A stretch of DNA of 64,000 bases, taken from positions 1,674,001 through 1,738,000 of the forward strand of contig JANUWF010001491.1 in NCBI GenBank assembly GCA_026120185.1. Direction: 5' to 3'. Source of the DNA: Voacanga thouarsii. Its lineage: Eukaryota > Streptophyta > Magnoliopsida > Gentianales > Apocynaceae. A program made the position numbers and the translations under genes. Below the pieces are notes generated by a model. The model saw only the letters and a list, made by a program, of their open reading frames with translations. It ran no database searches and was not told the DNA's origin. This document shows, one piece after another, positions 21,526 through 33,904 of the stretch. Position 1 is the stretch's first letter; each line of letters begins with the position of its first letter.

Positions 21526-23312
21526 AGTGGTATAGCACATTGGATTTGATTGGCTTAGGGAGCATGTTAGTTAATAAAACATGGAGAAGATCATTGTTTG
21601 GTGCTTAAACAAGTGATCCTTTGCTGTTTTGGTATGCGATATAAATTTCTGTAAGCTTCACATGGAAGCATAGGCATTCTGTAATTTTTTTTTTTTTTTT
21701 GAGAATTTGATCGTGTAAACCCAATTTTGAGAGGGTATAGGCGGTTGTGTTTTGGTTTGGATGTGTTTTTGTAATGAAAAATGTCCAAAGAAGCCAATGG
21801 AAACGAACTACAGAGAAAAATGAAGATAGAATACAGAAAAACATTGCAGAGAAGAAGAAGTACTATTCGTAAGCCGCCGAGCTGGAGCTGAGCCGCTGCC
21901 TTGCTATGTTTGGAGCCGTCTGCCGTGGGTGATTGGAGCTGAGCCGATTTGGTGCCGATTACACGAAATTGCAATTGCAAATTGCAATCACGTGCTGGAT
22001 CGGGTAGAGCGTGTCGTACGCGCTTCACGGGTCGAGGCAGCTTTTGATCCGGTGCAGCCGATGCACGGAGTCCGCTATGAACCGCAAAACAAATGGGCTC
22101 TGATCCGGTGCGGTGGGTGCACGTGGACCACCAGTCAATTTTTTTTGCAATTTTTTTTTATTTTTCTTCTTTTTCGTTTTGGCTCCCATACCAGGCAAAG
22201 TTAATATTTTTGCAATAGTTTATATTCTTGGAAATATTTGCATGAAAAATATTAGTAAGGGATTTTAGGATTAAACAAGATCATTAATTAATGTATTTAA
22301 TTCTATTATTTGGGCACTTAGGTTTAAAAAATAGAAAAGCATGAAAACGTTTACTATTTTATGGCATGCTATTTTTTGTTGACCTATGTGCGTGGTTTTT
22401 CAAAGACTAAAGTCTTTGGGAATATTTTTGCAAGGAAAACATTTTTCTTTAAAAAATTAAATGGTTATTTTAACTTGAACAAAAATTAATCCTTAGATAT
22501 TTTATCAAAGGATTTAATCCTTGACATAGAAAATATATTGGATTTAGATATTTTTGTAAGTGAAAATAGAAAGCCATTTTATTTTATTTTGCACAAGAAA
22601 ATTGTTTTGTTAAATAAACTTGAGATCAAAGTCTCTAGAAAGTTTTAATTGGAAAATTTTTGAAATCATTAAGTTTTAACTTAAGTAAAATTAGTCCATA
22701 GAAAAATCTCTCAAAGGATATAATTCTTGACATAGAGATTTTAATGGATTTAGATATTTTATTTTAAGTTAAGGAAAAACTTAATGGAAATTTCAAAAGG
22801 ATATTTTTCAGAAAAACTTTATTTTAAAAGACTAAGTGGGAGAGAGGTTCCAATGGCCCCACAGATTTCTTCACGATCCTTATTAGAGATCGTGGGTCCC
22901 CTTGTGTCACCCTGAGAGTGAACTCGTATAGGATGGAGATGCTACAAGGATCTAGATCTAATAGAAGGATGTAATTAATAACCCGGGACACGTTCTATAA
23001 TCGACCAGCCCACAGCTGCAGGTTATAGTGCAAGGAATGTCCATAGGAAATGAGAGGAAATAGCTATCCCACGATAGAGTTATCCTCTAGATCATTACCT
23101 AGAAGGAAAATTAATTTGTGGTGGTTACTACACTTAGCTTAGGGAATTGTTAATCTTTCTAAGAAGCTATGTCAGTTTTCCTAAGAGCTAAATTAATTAG
23201 AGTACAAATTTATTTTCATAAACTAAATCCTTTCTATTATTTTTCGATTTTTCATAAATAGTGGAGGTTCTTCTAGTCTTTTGGCCGTTATTTTTCGAGA
23301 GAATAAGTTAAC
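21526..23312 (+). other. Copia-E primer site and leader
   Basis: Directly after the LTR is AGTGGTATAGCAC, a decayed form of the AGTGGTATCAGAGC primer site. The leader holds an unusually GC-rich block (about 21860-22130) with short direct repeats (GGAGCTGAGCCG twice, GATCCGGTGC twice). From about 22830 it shares blocks with the Copia-2 leader, for example 'gtgggagagaggttccaatg' near 22835 and its counterpart near 56465. Frames 21591-22028 and 21929-22204 overlap on opposite strands across the GC-rich block. I find no domain in either. Confidence 0.65.
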
Positions 23313-24060
23313 ATGACCAAACTATGTAGACTAGAAGAGGAACCTGGACATAATACTCACAGCCGAGGAGTATAAGTATGTCCTTTACGAGACCCGCCCT
23401 GTGATTGGGGAAGGTCCCACTGCCGAAGAGCGAGAGGCTGAGAAGGCATGGAAGAAGGCTGACGAAATGGCACGATGCTATATGTTAGCCTCCATGTCTA
23501 ATGTGCTCCAGTTGAAACATGAGCACATGGCTTCTGCATATGACATTAGCCAGTCATTGGCCACTATGTTCGTGGACAAGAGTTGTCCCGCAAGGCAGGA
23601 GGCTCTTCGAACTATAATAAACACTAAGATGGCTGAGGGAGCATCAGTCAAAGAGCATATACTCAAGATGATTGCTTCTTTTGAGGAGGTAGAAATCTTA
23701 GGAGCTATCATTGACCCCAAGAGCCAAGTGGACCTGGTTCTCGAATCTCTACCGGGTTCCTTTACTCAGTTCAAATTAAATTACAATATGAACAAGTTAA
23801 ATATGAGTTTGACTGAATTGATGAAGGAACTCCAGATGGCAGAAAAGGTCATGGAGCTACAATCAAAGGCCATGATTGCTATGGTTTCTTCCACAAAAAC
23901 TGGGTCCAAGCCTAGAAAGTTCAAAAGGAAGAAGGGATACACAATAGCCCAGCCCAAGACCTAGCCCAAAGATAAGCCCAAGGGCATGTGCTTCAAATGT
24001 GGCAAGAAGGGACACTGGAAAAAGGAGTGTCCAGATCTTCAAGTCAAGAAAAACCCCACT
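23313..24060 (+). pseudogene. Copia-E gag with intact zinc knuckle
   Basis: A start ATG at 23313 opens a short frame that fails. A long frame, 23401-23964, carries the copia gag body: CYMLASMSNVLQLKHEH, then TKMAEGASVKEHILKMIASF, VLESLPGSFTQFKLNYNMNK and a lysine-rich tail. One stop (TAG at 23962) separates it from CFKCGKKGHWKKECP at about 23992-24036, a full CX2CX4HX4C zinc knuckle. The product would be the capsid/nucleocapsid protein. The Copia-2 gag at 56980-57720 is its close relative. Sequence through this region is the best preserved coding part of the element. Confidence 0.9.
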
Positions 24061-26850
24061 GGTAATGTTTTCTATCTTGAGTCTATGTCAATAGTTGGAT
24101 CAACTTCTACTTGGATTATTGATTCAGGAGCAACTGATCATATCTATAACTCCTTGTAGGGGTTTAGAAAGATAAGAAGACTCAAGAAGGGCGAACATGG
24201 ATTACACGTGGGAAATGGAGCTCAAGTCTGGGCCCTTGCAATGGGAGAGTTGGATCTTATTTTTTATTGTAATAAAAAAAATGGTTTTAATAGATATTTT
24301 ATATATACCTAGTTTTCGTCAGAATTTGATTTCAGTTGCAAAACTAATAAATCAAGGATATTCTGTCTCTTTCTATTCTGGTATTTCTATCAGTAGAAAT
24401 GGAGAGATTTTATGCACTGGGCACATAGGTGGAAATCTATTCTATTTAAATCCTATTAACGATCAATCAAATAACGCTCAATCTGAACCTTTAACTAAGA
24501 AGAGAAAAACTAATGTTAATGACTCATATCTTTGGCATCTAAGGTTGGGTTATATCAACTAAACCAGGATTTAAAGGTTAATCCATAATGGGCCTTGGGC
24601 ATATTGAGATTGGAAAATTGGCCTCAGTGTGAATCCTGCCTGATGGAAAAGATGACCAAAAAGTCTTTTATCGCAAAGGCTGTTAGGGCTAAGGAAGTAT
24701 TAAGTCTTGTTTACACTGATGTGTGTGGTCCCTTGTCTACACCAGCTAGAAGAGGTTTTGTGTACTTCATCATTTTCACGGATGATTGTACAAGGTTTGG
24801 TTATATTTACCTGATGACGCATAAGTCTGACTCTTTTGATAAGTTCAATGAGTTTAAGGCTGAAGTGGAGCATCAGACAGGTAAATTAATCAAGACTGTA
24901 CGATCGGATCGTGGTGAAGAGTATCTCCTAGGTGAGTTCAAGGACTACATGGTACATTATGGAATAGTATCCCAACTCTCTGTGCCAGGGACACCCCAGC
25001 AGAACGGAGTAGCTGAGAGAAGGAATAGGATATTGATAGAAATGGTCAGAAGCATGATGGCTCATGCTACTCTTCCAGTATCTTTTGGGGATATGCCCTG
25101 GAATCAGCAGCATACATTCTGAAATTGGTGCCTTCCAAGTCAGTACCTTGGACTCCCTATGAGATATGGATTGGGCGTAAGCCAAGTCCGAATCATCTCA
25201 AGATATGGGGTTGTCCAACTTATATACTGATTAAGGGAGACAAGTTGGAACCAAGATCAGAATTATGCTATTTTGTTGGGTATCCAAAAGGAACAAAGGG
25301 TGGTTACTTTTATCATCTTAAGGAGCAGAAAGTACTGGTTAGTATCAATACTAGATACGTAGAGGATATTTAAAGTACTTCCGCAAAAGGTTCAACTAGG
25401 TTGGAACTTGAGGAGAAATTATCTTCGGAAGTAACTTCTTCTGACTCGATTGTGGAACAAGAAGAGGCACAACCTCAAGAGACTATACAGATGATGCCTC
25501 GTCATAGTGGGAGAGTGTCTAAGGTTCTGGATAAATGATATGGAGAAGCTTTTGAGCTGGTCTCTGACCATCAAGAGCAAGATCCCACTAGATACGAGGA
25601 TGTAATTGCTGATGCCGATGCAAATCAATGGCATGAAGCAATGAAAGCCGAGATTGAGTCTATGTACTTCAAGCAGGTTTAGGATCTTGTAGCTTCACCT
25701 GAGGGGATAAAACCCATTGGGTGTAAGTAGGTGTACAAGAGGAAGAGCGGAGCGAATTGAAAGGTGGAAACCTTCAAAGCTAGGCTTGTGACGAAAGGGT
25801 ATACTCAGAAAGAGGGGATCGATTATAAGGAAACCTTTTCCCCGGTGGCCATGCTTAAGTCCATCCGGATCCTCCTTGCCATCGCATGTCATTATGACTA
25901 CGAGATATGGAAAATAGATGTCACGATGGAATTTTTAATTGGCCATCTTAGCGAAGACATATATGTGTCCCAACCGGAACCTTTTATTGCTGAAGGTCAA
26001 GAACATATGGTTTGCAAGCTTAAGAAATCCATTTATGTACTTATGTAAGCATCGAGAGCATGAAACATTCGTTTTTATGAGACTATAAAGTCTTACGATT
26101 TTATTCAAAATGATGATGAATCATGCATATACAAGAAACTTGAGGGGTTTAATGTGATTTTTCTTATCTTGAATGTGGATGACATCATTCTACTCATTGG
26201 AAAGGATATAGGGTCATTATCATTTACAAAGGTTTGGTTGTCTAGTCAATTTAGTATGAAGGACTTGGGATAAGCCAGCTATATTCTCGGGATTAGACTT
26301 CTTAGAAATAGGAAGCAGAGAATGTTAGGATTATCCCAAGCTACGTACATTGACAAGATGCTGGCCAAGTATAGCATAGACTTATGCAAGGGAACTCTAA
26401 TTCCTTGCAGACATAGGTTGTTATTTTCTTCAAGGGACTGTCCTAAGTCTTAAGAAGAAAAGGACAAGAATGAGTAAGATTCCCTACGCTTCGGCTGTGG
26501 GATGTCTCATGTACGCCATACTGTGCACTAGGCCAGATATCTGTTTTGTCGTAGGCTTAGTTGGTTGATATCAGTCAAACCCTAGGGAGGTTCATTGCCA
26601 TGCTACATTGGCATACTATAAAGCATATTCTCAAGTACCTCTAAGGAACCTCGGAACTACAAAAAGGGGAAGCACATTGAGAGGTAGTACCACCTGATCC
26701 GGGATTTCATCCAGAAACAGGAAGTCGTGGTGTAATAGATTGCCTTCGAGAACAATCTAACAGATCCATTCACTACGCCTTTGGCTGAGAGGGTCTTCAA
26801 GAGATACTTAGATGCCATTGAGGTGGGCACCTACGGACTTACATAGTCTT
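24061..26850 (+). pseudogene. Copia-E pol: protease, integrase, RT, RNase H (broken)
   Basis: In order: WIIDSGATDHIYNS near 24113, the protease active site (DSGA); SYLWHLRLGYIN near 24527, GAG-pre-integrase; an integrase core at 24595-25122 with VYTDVCGPL, VRSDRGEEY and GTPQQNGVAERRNR, so all three D,D,E acidic residues are visible; after a stop, KPSPNHLKIWGCPTYI at about 25180; RT from about 25764 with [17 protein letters not shown] and [10 protein letters not shown]. The YVDD box reads NVDDI near 26175, losing its Tyr. RNase H follows near 26480 (KIPYASAVGCLMYAI, TRPDICF), and the C-terminal LAERVFKRYLDAIEVG at about 26780. Many stops and frameshifts separate these blocks. Confidence 0.9.
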
Positions 26851-26856
26851 ATAGTG

Positions 26857-26868
26857 CAAGTGGGAGAT
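26857..26868 (+). other. Copia-E polypurine tract
   Basis: CAAGTGGGAGAT immediately before the 3' LTR start TGTTGG. It is the usual copia plus-strand primer (AAGTGGGAGATTGTTGG arrangement). Confidence 0.9.
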
Positions 26869-28592
26869 TGTTGGCAATGTGCCTTCTTAGACTAGGTTTC
26901 TGATGTAAATATCGAATATGTTAATAAAAGAATTTATTTTCAAAAATTGTTTGTCAATTTATTTTCTTTATTTGTGTACAATTTCATTTGGAAAAGACCC
27001 ATTGTGTTTAAATAAGTGATCTATGTAAATGGAGGTCTTTCACAGCAAGTTATGGATCATGAGTTATTTAAACACATAAACATTTGTTCTTAATCGATTG
27101 ATGCGAATGGAAATCTCATCATGTTTAGGTTATTATGTGATGAATTTCAAATAGAGAATGGTTTACCTTTAGCCAGTGAGTAGTCCACTCACTACATGAC
27201 ATAAGCGTATTTCGAATACGTAGAACATGACCTGTAGAAGTGATTTCTTAAAAGTACTATATGGTAGAAACCTGGACTACTACCACTACTACGTGGACTA
27301 GTACTCTATGACTTGAGTATGGGTTGGTGGTCTAAAGAAGCTGGAAGCATGTACTTTGATATGCTATAGTTGAGGTTCTATCGTAGGGCTAATATACTTG
27401 CATGTTGGGTATGTGTAACTAGTTAGTTAAGATAGATTTGTACAAGATAGTTTCTACACTATATCGCCCCTTGTGGTTGTCTGAATGATCTAAATATCCA
27501 GAGCCCTAGGAAACATGACTTGGATGTTTGCTTTAGGGTAGTACCCTTGAAAAGTGAAAACACTCCAGGAAGTCATGGATCATTGGACTAGAAGCCTAAG
27601 GATAGTAGATGTCATTTAAAAGAGTATTAATACACTTCTTTCTCTCTAAATGTACGGCGATGTATAGAGGGATATTTTAGTCATTTCACCTGTAGGTCGA
27701 AGATTTTGGTAATGCAGCATTGTCCTTGGAGTCAATATTTTCTTATGGTGATATTAGGACATATTTTAAATGCAAAATATAGCTATTTATATAGTAGGGG
27801 TATTTTGGTTATTTTAGTAGCCAATGCGATATGTCTTTTTGGTCCTTGGAATAGCCTGTAAGTCATAATTATTTATTGGGTTATTTATTTAATCCCAAGA
27901 AAAATAATTAATTTTTATTATTTTGGGCTTTTCGGGTCCAAGAAAAATAATAAATATTATTTTGGCCAAATAACTTGGACCATATGATTTTTCCAGACAC
28001 AGTTCAGAAGAGTTTAGGGTGAAGCCAAAATGTATTTTGTTAATAATATGTGGGTGTTTGAAATATTAAATCCCGGGAATATTATTTGTATCAAAATAAT
28101 TATTTTTACTTCATGACTCTTGGCTTTCTGTGTGGAAAAATAAAATAAAAAAATAAATATTTCTCCAAGTCTATTGGCTCTCTTTCTCTCGTGCCTTTTC
28201 TATTTATTGGATTTTGGTTTTGTTGGTTAAATATATGAAGCCAAGGAAGCTATACTAACAGATGATGAAGAGTGAAAAAACTAATCTTCTACTCACCTTT
28301 CTTTGTGATCACCAACTGAGATTAGGCTGGGTCACATTCTGAGAGCTGAAAAGCCAGGCATTGATTGCACCGGAGGAGAAGAAGAGATTGGCAACCAGTA
28401 CGGGAAGCTTGATCTAATGGGAGGAGGAAGGCTATTCTTGTGAATCAATCAACTCTTCTACAGTTTTCAAGGTTTAAAGAACCAAGAGGTATGGTTTTAT
28501 TCCCTCCATGCTGCTGCCATGCTTTGTTATGTTGGTTTTCTATCCATTTTTGTTCCTGTATGCATGCTCTCTGTTTGCTTTCAAATCCTACA
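26869..28592 (+). repeat. Copia-E 3' LTR
   Basis: 1724 bp, TGTTGGCAATGTGCC to TTCAAATCCTACA, collinear with the 5' LTR. It is followed by TSD GGTAC, after which Gypsy-H gag resumes. The frame 28519-28767 fuses LTR tail to Gypsy-H gag by chance. Confidence 0.93.
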
Positions 28593-29316
28593 GGTACATG
28601 CCGCTATGAAGATTGAAAGGCAATTAAAGAGGATGGCATTTACTAAACCACCACTTCCAAACCCTAACACTACTAGCAAGGTACCATTTAAGAAGGATGA
28701 AGCCCCTAAGCCATTCCAAAGGGACTTCAACAAACCAAGGGAGGCTTGGAAACCTAGAGAGGACTAGAACTTAGGGAAAGATGGAACAAGGACAAGGGGA
28801 AAACATGAAGAGGTCATAAAGGAATAGGGATATTAAGTGTTTTTAGTGTCTTGGATATGGACATACTTCCCATGAGTGCCCAAGCAAGAGAACGATGTAT
28901 ACTAATCCCTATGGTGAGGTTTCTATCGATGAAGAAGAAGAGGGAGAAAAATACTAAGGAGGCAAAGAAGGAAATAGAAATGAAGAAAGTGATGAAGAGG
29001 AAGTTGTTGGTCAAGAATACTCTTTGGTGAGAGTCGCAAGAAGGTCATTAAATTCACAGGCCATTGAGGATCAAGATCACCAATAAAGAGAGAACATTTT
29101 CTACACTAGGTGTCTAATCAACAAAACCCATTGCAGTGTCATTGTGGATAGTGGGAGTTGTATTAACGTGATTAGTGCAAACTTGGTTGAGGAATTGGAC
29201 ATAAGTTGGATTAAACACCCCAAGCCCTACAAATTACAATGGTTAAATGATAGCGGGGAAATGAGAGTAAACAAACAAGTTTTGGTATCTTTTGAGATGA
29301 GAAAATACAAGGATGA
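28593..29316 (+). pseudogene. Gypsy-H gag C-terminus, zinc knuckle and protease
   Basis: It resumes at the Copia-E insertion point with AAMKIERQLKRM (end of the capsid domain) and a proline/lysine-rich linker. The zinc knuckle at 28835-28876 reads IKCF, a TAG stop at 28844, then CLGYGHTSHEC. This is CX2CX4HX4C with the second knuckle residue replaced by a stop. An acidic linker follows. From 29104 comes YTRCLINKTHCSVIVDSGSC, the aspartic protease active site (DSGS), then PYKLQWLNDSGEMRVNKQ. LTR-A copy 2 interrupts at 29317 after RKYKDDV. The protease resumes at 37892. Confidence 0.88.
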
Positions 29317-29561
29317 TGTGAAACTCCAACTAAAACCAACCTTAGAGTAAGGGGGTTGGGATGTATATCATATTTTCTTGTATGCATAAATATATTTTTA
29401 TATGATTTTATGTGCCTTGGATATGTGATTTGTAGTCTAGATGGCTTAATTGTGGTTATTGAGTAAGAAGGGCAAAATGGTAATTTTTTTTGAGGAGGAA
29501 ATATGGAGATAATTTGAGGATTAAATAGTAAAAATATTTGAGAGAGAAAATAAGAACAAGA

Positions 29562-29630
29562 GTTGTTGTGGTTTAGTGGTTAGAGCTTTGGAATAAATCC
29601 TTGAGGTCTTGAGTTCAAATTCCATCATTG
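29562..29630 (+). other. tRNA-like box A/box B segment in LTR-A copy 2
   Basis: TTGTGGTTTAGTGGTTAGAG followed about 35 bp later by TTGAGTTCAAATTCC. It lies at the same relative position as in LTR-A copies 1, 3 and 4. Confidence 0.45.
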
Positions 29631-31221
29631 GAGTTTTAACATAATTAAATTTTACTTTTGTTTAGGAAGGCTATATTTTGGCCCTTGCATGCTTTAGGGA
29701 AAAGTAAGAGTGTTGTCCTAGGGGAGACATGATAGGAATGCCCTAATCCTACTCTTGTGCCCTACAAAAATTTCTAAGGGATTCATACCCTTCTTGATTT
29801 CTAGCTTTCCTTACTTCTTAATCAATTAGGTTATTCCATTCATCTAAGCCAATTTTATTTCCAGAAAATTCCAGCAAAGTTCTGTGGCTTTGAAGGTTCG
29901 AAAATGTCTAAGTGTGAGGTATCTTATTGACCGAAAATGGGGAAGAGTTATGAAAGGTTCCCAAGAGAATTAATCTCCATAGTTGAACCTCTACAACTCC
30001 AACCTATGTGTGTTTATCTTCTTCATGTAGTAATTTGGAAAATTTTCCAGCTTCTTGATCAGTCCAATTGTCAAAAATTTTAGCCATCTTTCCCTCCCAA
30101 ATACTACCAGAAAAATGACCAATTCACTCAGCTTGAAGATTGAAAATTCTAGCCAAAACCGAGCTGCACAAAAACTGTGCAAACCAGGAAAATTTTCTGG
30201 ATAGTTTTCGCAACTTGGTGAGCCAAAAACCAAGCTGTTTCTTCCAGCTTTTCAACCCGCAATTTAGCCTTGTTTTTCCTCAATAAAGAAAGCTAGAAAT
30301 CAGTCTTAAAGGACCTCCCAATATCCCTTCAAACCTGCATCAAATCGGATGAACCATGGCCAAAAATTATGCCCAGAAATTTCCAGCAAGCTTGCAAAAA
30401 ACTGATCAGAATTTCCAACTTTGTTCTTTCTCCACTCTTATCCGAAACTCATCCCATTTTTCTGTACAAACTCACCCTGATCAACCATGAACTAAGCTTC
30501 ATCCTCTTCTCCAATGTTCTGCATGAAAAACAGCTCCATGGCTGCTCCTAAAACCTCTCCATCAATCCATACAATCAAGCCATTAATTAAAGTCCAAAAT
30601 TTCAGCAAAATATTCCAGCAACCTTCCATGAAGTAAGCCTCAGACAAATAGAAAATTCCTTCACCATTGTGCACCATATTTTGGCCACTCTAAAGCTCCT
30701 TCAAGCATCATTCATCTCAGCTGAAACTCTAACCAATCAGCCGCCCATTGAAGCTTCCAAAAGCTCTCCATCAACCAAGATCTTTTTACCATATTTGTTT
30801 CCAAAATTGATTCCCTAAAATATTCCTTTTGAATTTCAAACAACCAGCTTTCCTTTTCCTCTCAAATCTGAAAATCCAATTACCAAAATCCTCCCAAACT
30901 AGTCGACCACTCTTTCCAACAGAATTTTGGCCAGCTGTCTCTCTATTCTCTCCAATCTCTCCAATCCTCCAAGAACACCTACTACCATTCTCACGCCTAA
31001 GGCCACTCAAAACCACTTCAATCTTCTCTAAGAACTCCAAATTATACTACTCATTCTCGTGAATCCATTCCTGCAATTTTTAACATGAAACACTGAAATC
31101 AAAGTCTCACTTTTCGATAAAAAGCCAAAATTTTCTTAAAGGCTCAAGAACACCTTCAAGGTAAGCATGAACAATCATCTCCATCTTCTTCCATCTTTGA
31201 CCTTGATGAGTATATACTAAT

Positions 31222-31224
<3 letters not shown>

Positions 31225-31293
<69 letters not shown>
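31225..31293. repeat. (CT)n microsatellite in LTR-A copy 2
   Basis: About 34 uninterrupted units, the longest in the window. Homologous tracts in LTR-A copies 1, 3 and 4 are at 42321-42342, 33860-33897 and 53889-53910. Confidence 0.95.
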
Positions 31294-31296
<3 letters not shown>

Positions 31297-33856
31297 CGAA
31301 TGGTTATTTCCACCATGGCCATTTTTCTTCTTCTTCTTGGATAGATCAAGCCTTCCTAGTGAGAGAATTCTCTTGGATCGACTTCAAGGTAGTCATCATT
31401 CAAGTAAGTTTCTTCCATCTTCTCTTTAAATACTAGATTCATGTCTCTTGGATGTAGTTGGATGAGGATGGGATATAATTAGAGATTGATCATGTGTTTT
31501 GTGATGGAGTTGGGATTGAAGCATGAGAATTGTAACACCCCGTTACCTAGGCCCACCAAGGCCGGGGATGTCGCCCCATCCAAAGGACAATAGATCTTTA
31601 TAACTAGATCACACAATCAAAATAATAGAATAAAATAATAATTTAAACTTAAAACTTATTACAATCCAAGAATTCAAAAACAAATCCAAAATAAAAATTG
31701 TTCACTCTCAACTCCCCAAAGCATTACATAAAAATAGATAACAAAATCTCTTTCAAGGCAGACAACACTAGCTACTCATCCCCACAGCAGGATCGACCTG
31801 AAATCATGGTAAAAAGGGTGATGAGATAAAAATCTCAGTAAGTCCGTGTGTGCTTTAAGTGTCCAGTGAAAACAGTTCGTGAATGCAAAGTGTAAAATCT
31901 TCATAAGAGAAATACTGGCAAGCAATAAACAATAGTCAAAATCAAGAGTGGTGTTTTGGGCTTTTCCAACCATACATGTTCAATAAAATCAACCACTCAA
32001 AAGGGTGGCCATGGGTTACCACACGTTAGGCCCCATAACCATTCAACGATCAGAATGTCACACTTTGTGCAGACTGACAAAAGGTAGGTGATTGGCCTAC
32101 CAGATAAGATTCTCCTCCTTCTTTACACCCAAACAAAAACAGTTGTCCACTCCGGCAACACACAGTCCACATGACTGAAAACGGCTAGCTCGGACCTGCA
32201 TGATAAAGTAGTACTGACATTTTTTTAAGGTGAGTTCATCTTTTGGAGGTGGCCTCTTGCCAAAAGACTCACTCTTGCTCTTCAAAACTAGTACTACTAG
32301 CCTACCCTTATTGAGTGCTCAACGTATTTCATCCCACTTGGGAGAAAAATGATAAAACATTACTTTACTTGAAAATGGCAATCAAGAGTTTCCAAAGTCT
32401 TTGTCAAAATCAATTTTAGAAATTGTTTAGTATTTGAATAAAATTACTTGTTGATTTTCAAATAATTAGTTTGATTGGGACAAGAAAAGAAACAGTCCCT
32501 GATTGCTTTTACCAAATCAGTGTTCACAAACTTCATGTTTAGCTTGCTATAATAACCTTTTACAACAACAAGTTTTATGTAAGAGCTTACCTGATCATTT
32601 GCTCGAGATAAAATAAAGATCTCCACAAGCTGATCTAATCCCGCCTAGAGTAAACATAAGCCATAATTAAACTCAGGCCAAAATATATTTTCACAAATAA
32701 ACCTAACTCAACTTACTGCAATCATGACCCTAATGTCCCAAGCTTTAAGGCTAGATAATAAATAAAAGAGTTTATAAAATAAATCTAGCTTGTTATTAAA
32801 ATAACTAGGCTTTGTGAAATAGCTACTGACAAGTTGAAGGTTTAAATCTTGCTTTAAATAAATTGGGATTTATTTGATGAAGGGTCCTAGGTCCTAGATG
32901 GTATTATTTAAAATAATGATTTATAATAACTAGTGGTTAGAAAATAATTGGTAAATAAAATTAGTAATAAGTAGATTTTATTATATTTTGATTAAAAGAT
33001 AATAAATAAATTTTATTAGTATTTATGAATATATTACTTACAAAATTAACATTTTACCTATTATGATTATTATATAAAAGGCTTGATTAAATGATATTAT
33101 TATATATAATATCTATATATTTTATTTCTTTAACAAAAGCTATCGTTTATTTGACTAAAATATTATTATTTTATATAATCGTTCAAAACCATATTTTCCT
33201 AGGGTTTTCAAAATCACTAGGAGAAATTATAGCATAAATCATTTTTATTGATGAAATAAAATTAGCTAACTTAATTAGCTTAGGGACAACAAGGTCATGA
33301 TCATAATTTCTATTGCTAACCATAATCATGAACATACACTCTACCCCAATCATCAAATCATCCAAATCATGAATAAAGGCATAGAACTAAATTTACCAAC
33401 ATATGATCTCAACTCCAGTAAACTTAATCAAATGCATGGCCTCAACAAGAATACAAGAACATAAACCCTATTCACCAAATGTGACATAATCTCTAACATG
33501 CTTGATTAATCATACTACTCACGACATAAGGCATGCAACAAACCCTAAAACATCATATAATCTAACCAAGACCAATCATCATCATGCATCAATCCCAACT
33601 TCATCATATAAACATATTCACTCATGCTTCAATCTCAACTCCATCATATAAACACATACTAAATCTCCAAATATATTCCATCCTCATCCAACTACATCTA
33701 AGAGACATGATTCTAGGGTTTAAAGAGAAGATGGAAGAAACTTACTTGAATGATGACTACCTTGGGGACGTTTCTAGAGAATCCTCTTGCTAGGAGACTT
33801 GATCTGTCCAATGAAGGAAGAAAGAAACATGGCCATGGTTGAAGTAACCATTCGGC

Positions 33857-33859
<3 letters not shown>

Positions 33860-33897
<38 letters not shown>
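33860..33897. repeat. (GA)n microsatellite in LTR-A copy 3
   Basis: About 19 units. It is the inverted counterpart of the CT tract at 31225-31293. Confidence 0.95.

Positions 33898-33904
<7 letters not shown>

Larger units (their letters stand above)
19807..28592 (+). mobile_element. Copia-E: complete-ended Ty1/copia element
   Basis: The LTRs are 19807-21525 and 26869-28592, with gag-pol remnant between. A perfect TSD GGTAC lies at 19802-19806 and 28593-28597 in the gag of Gypsy-H. The 5' LTR begins TATTGG where the 3' LTR begins TGTTGG, one G-to-A change at the terminus. The two LTRs show about nine differences in the first 120 bases I aligned by eye. The order gag, protease, integrase, RT, RNase H defines Ty1/copia. 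Coding sequence is broken in many places. Confidence 0.94.

Noticed and set aside
21591..22204. Pair of overlapping opposite-strand frames as a gene
   Set aside because: Created by a GC-rich stop-poor block in the Copia-E leader; no domain, and one frame runs through a poly-T tract.
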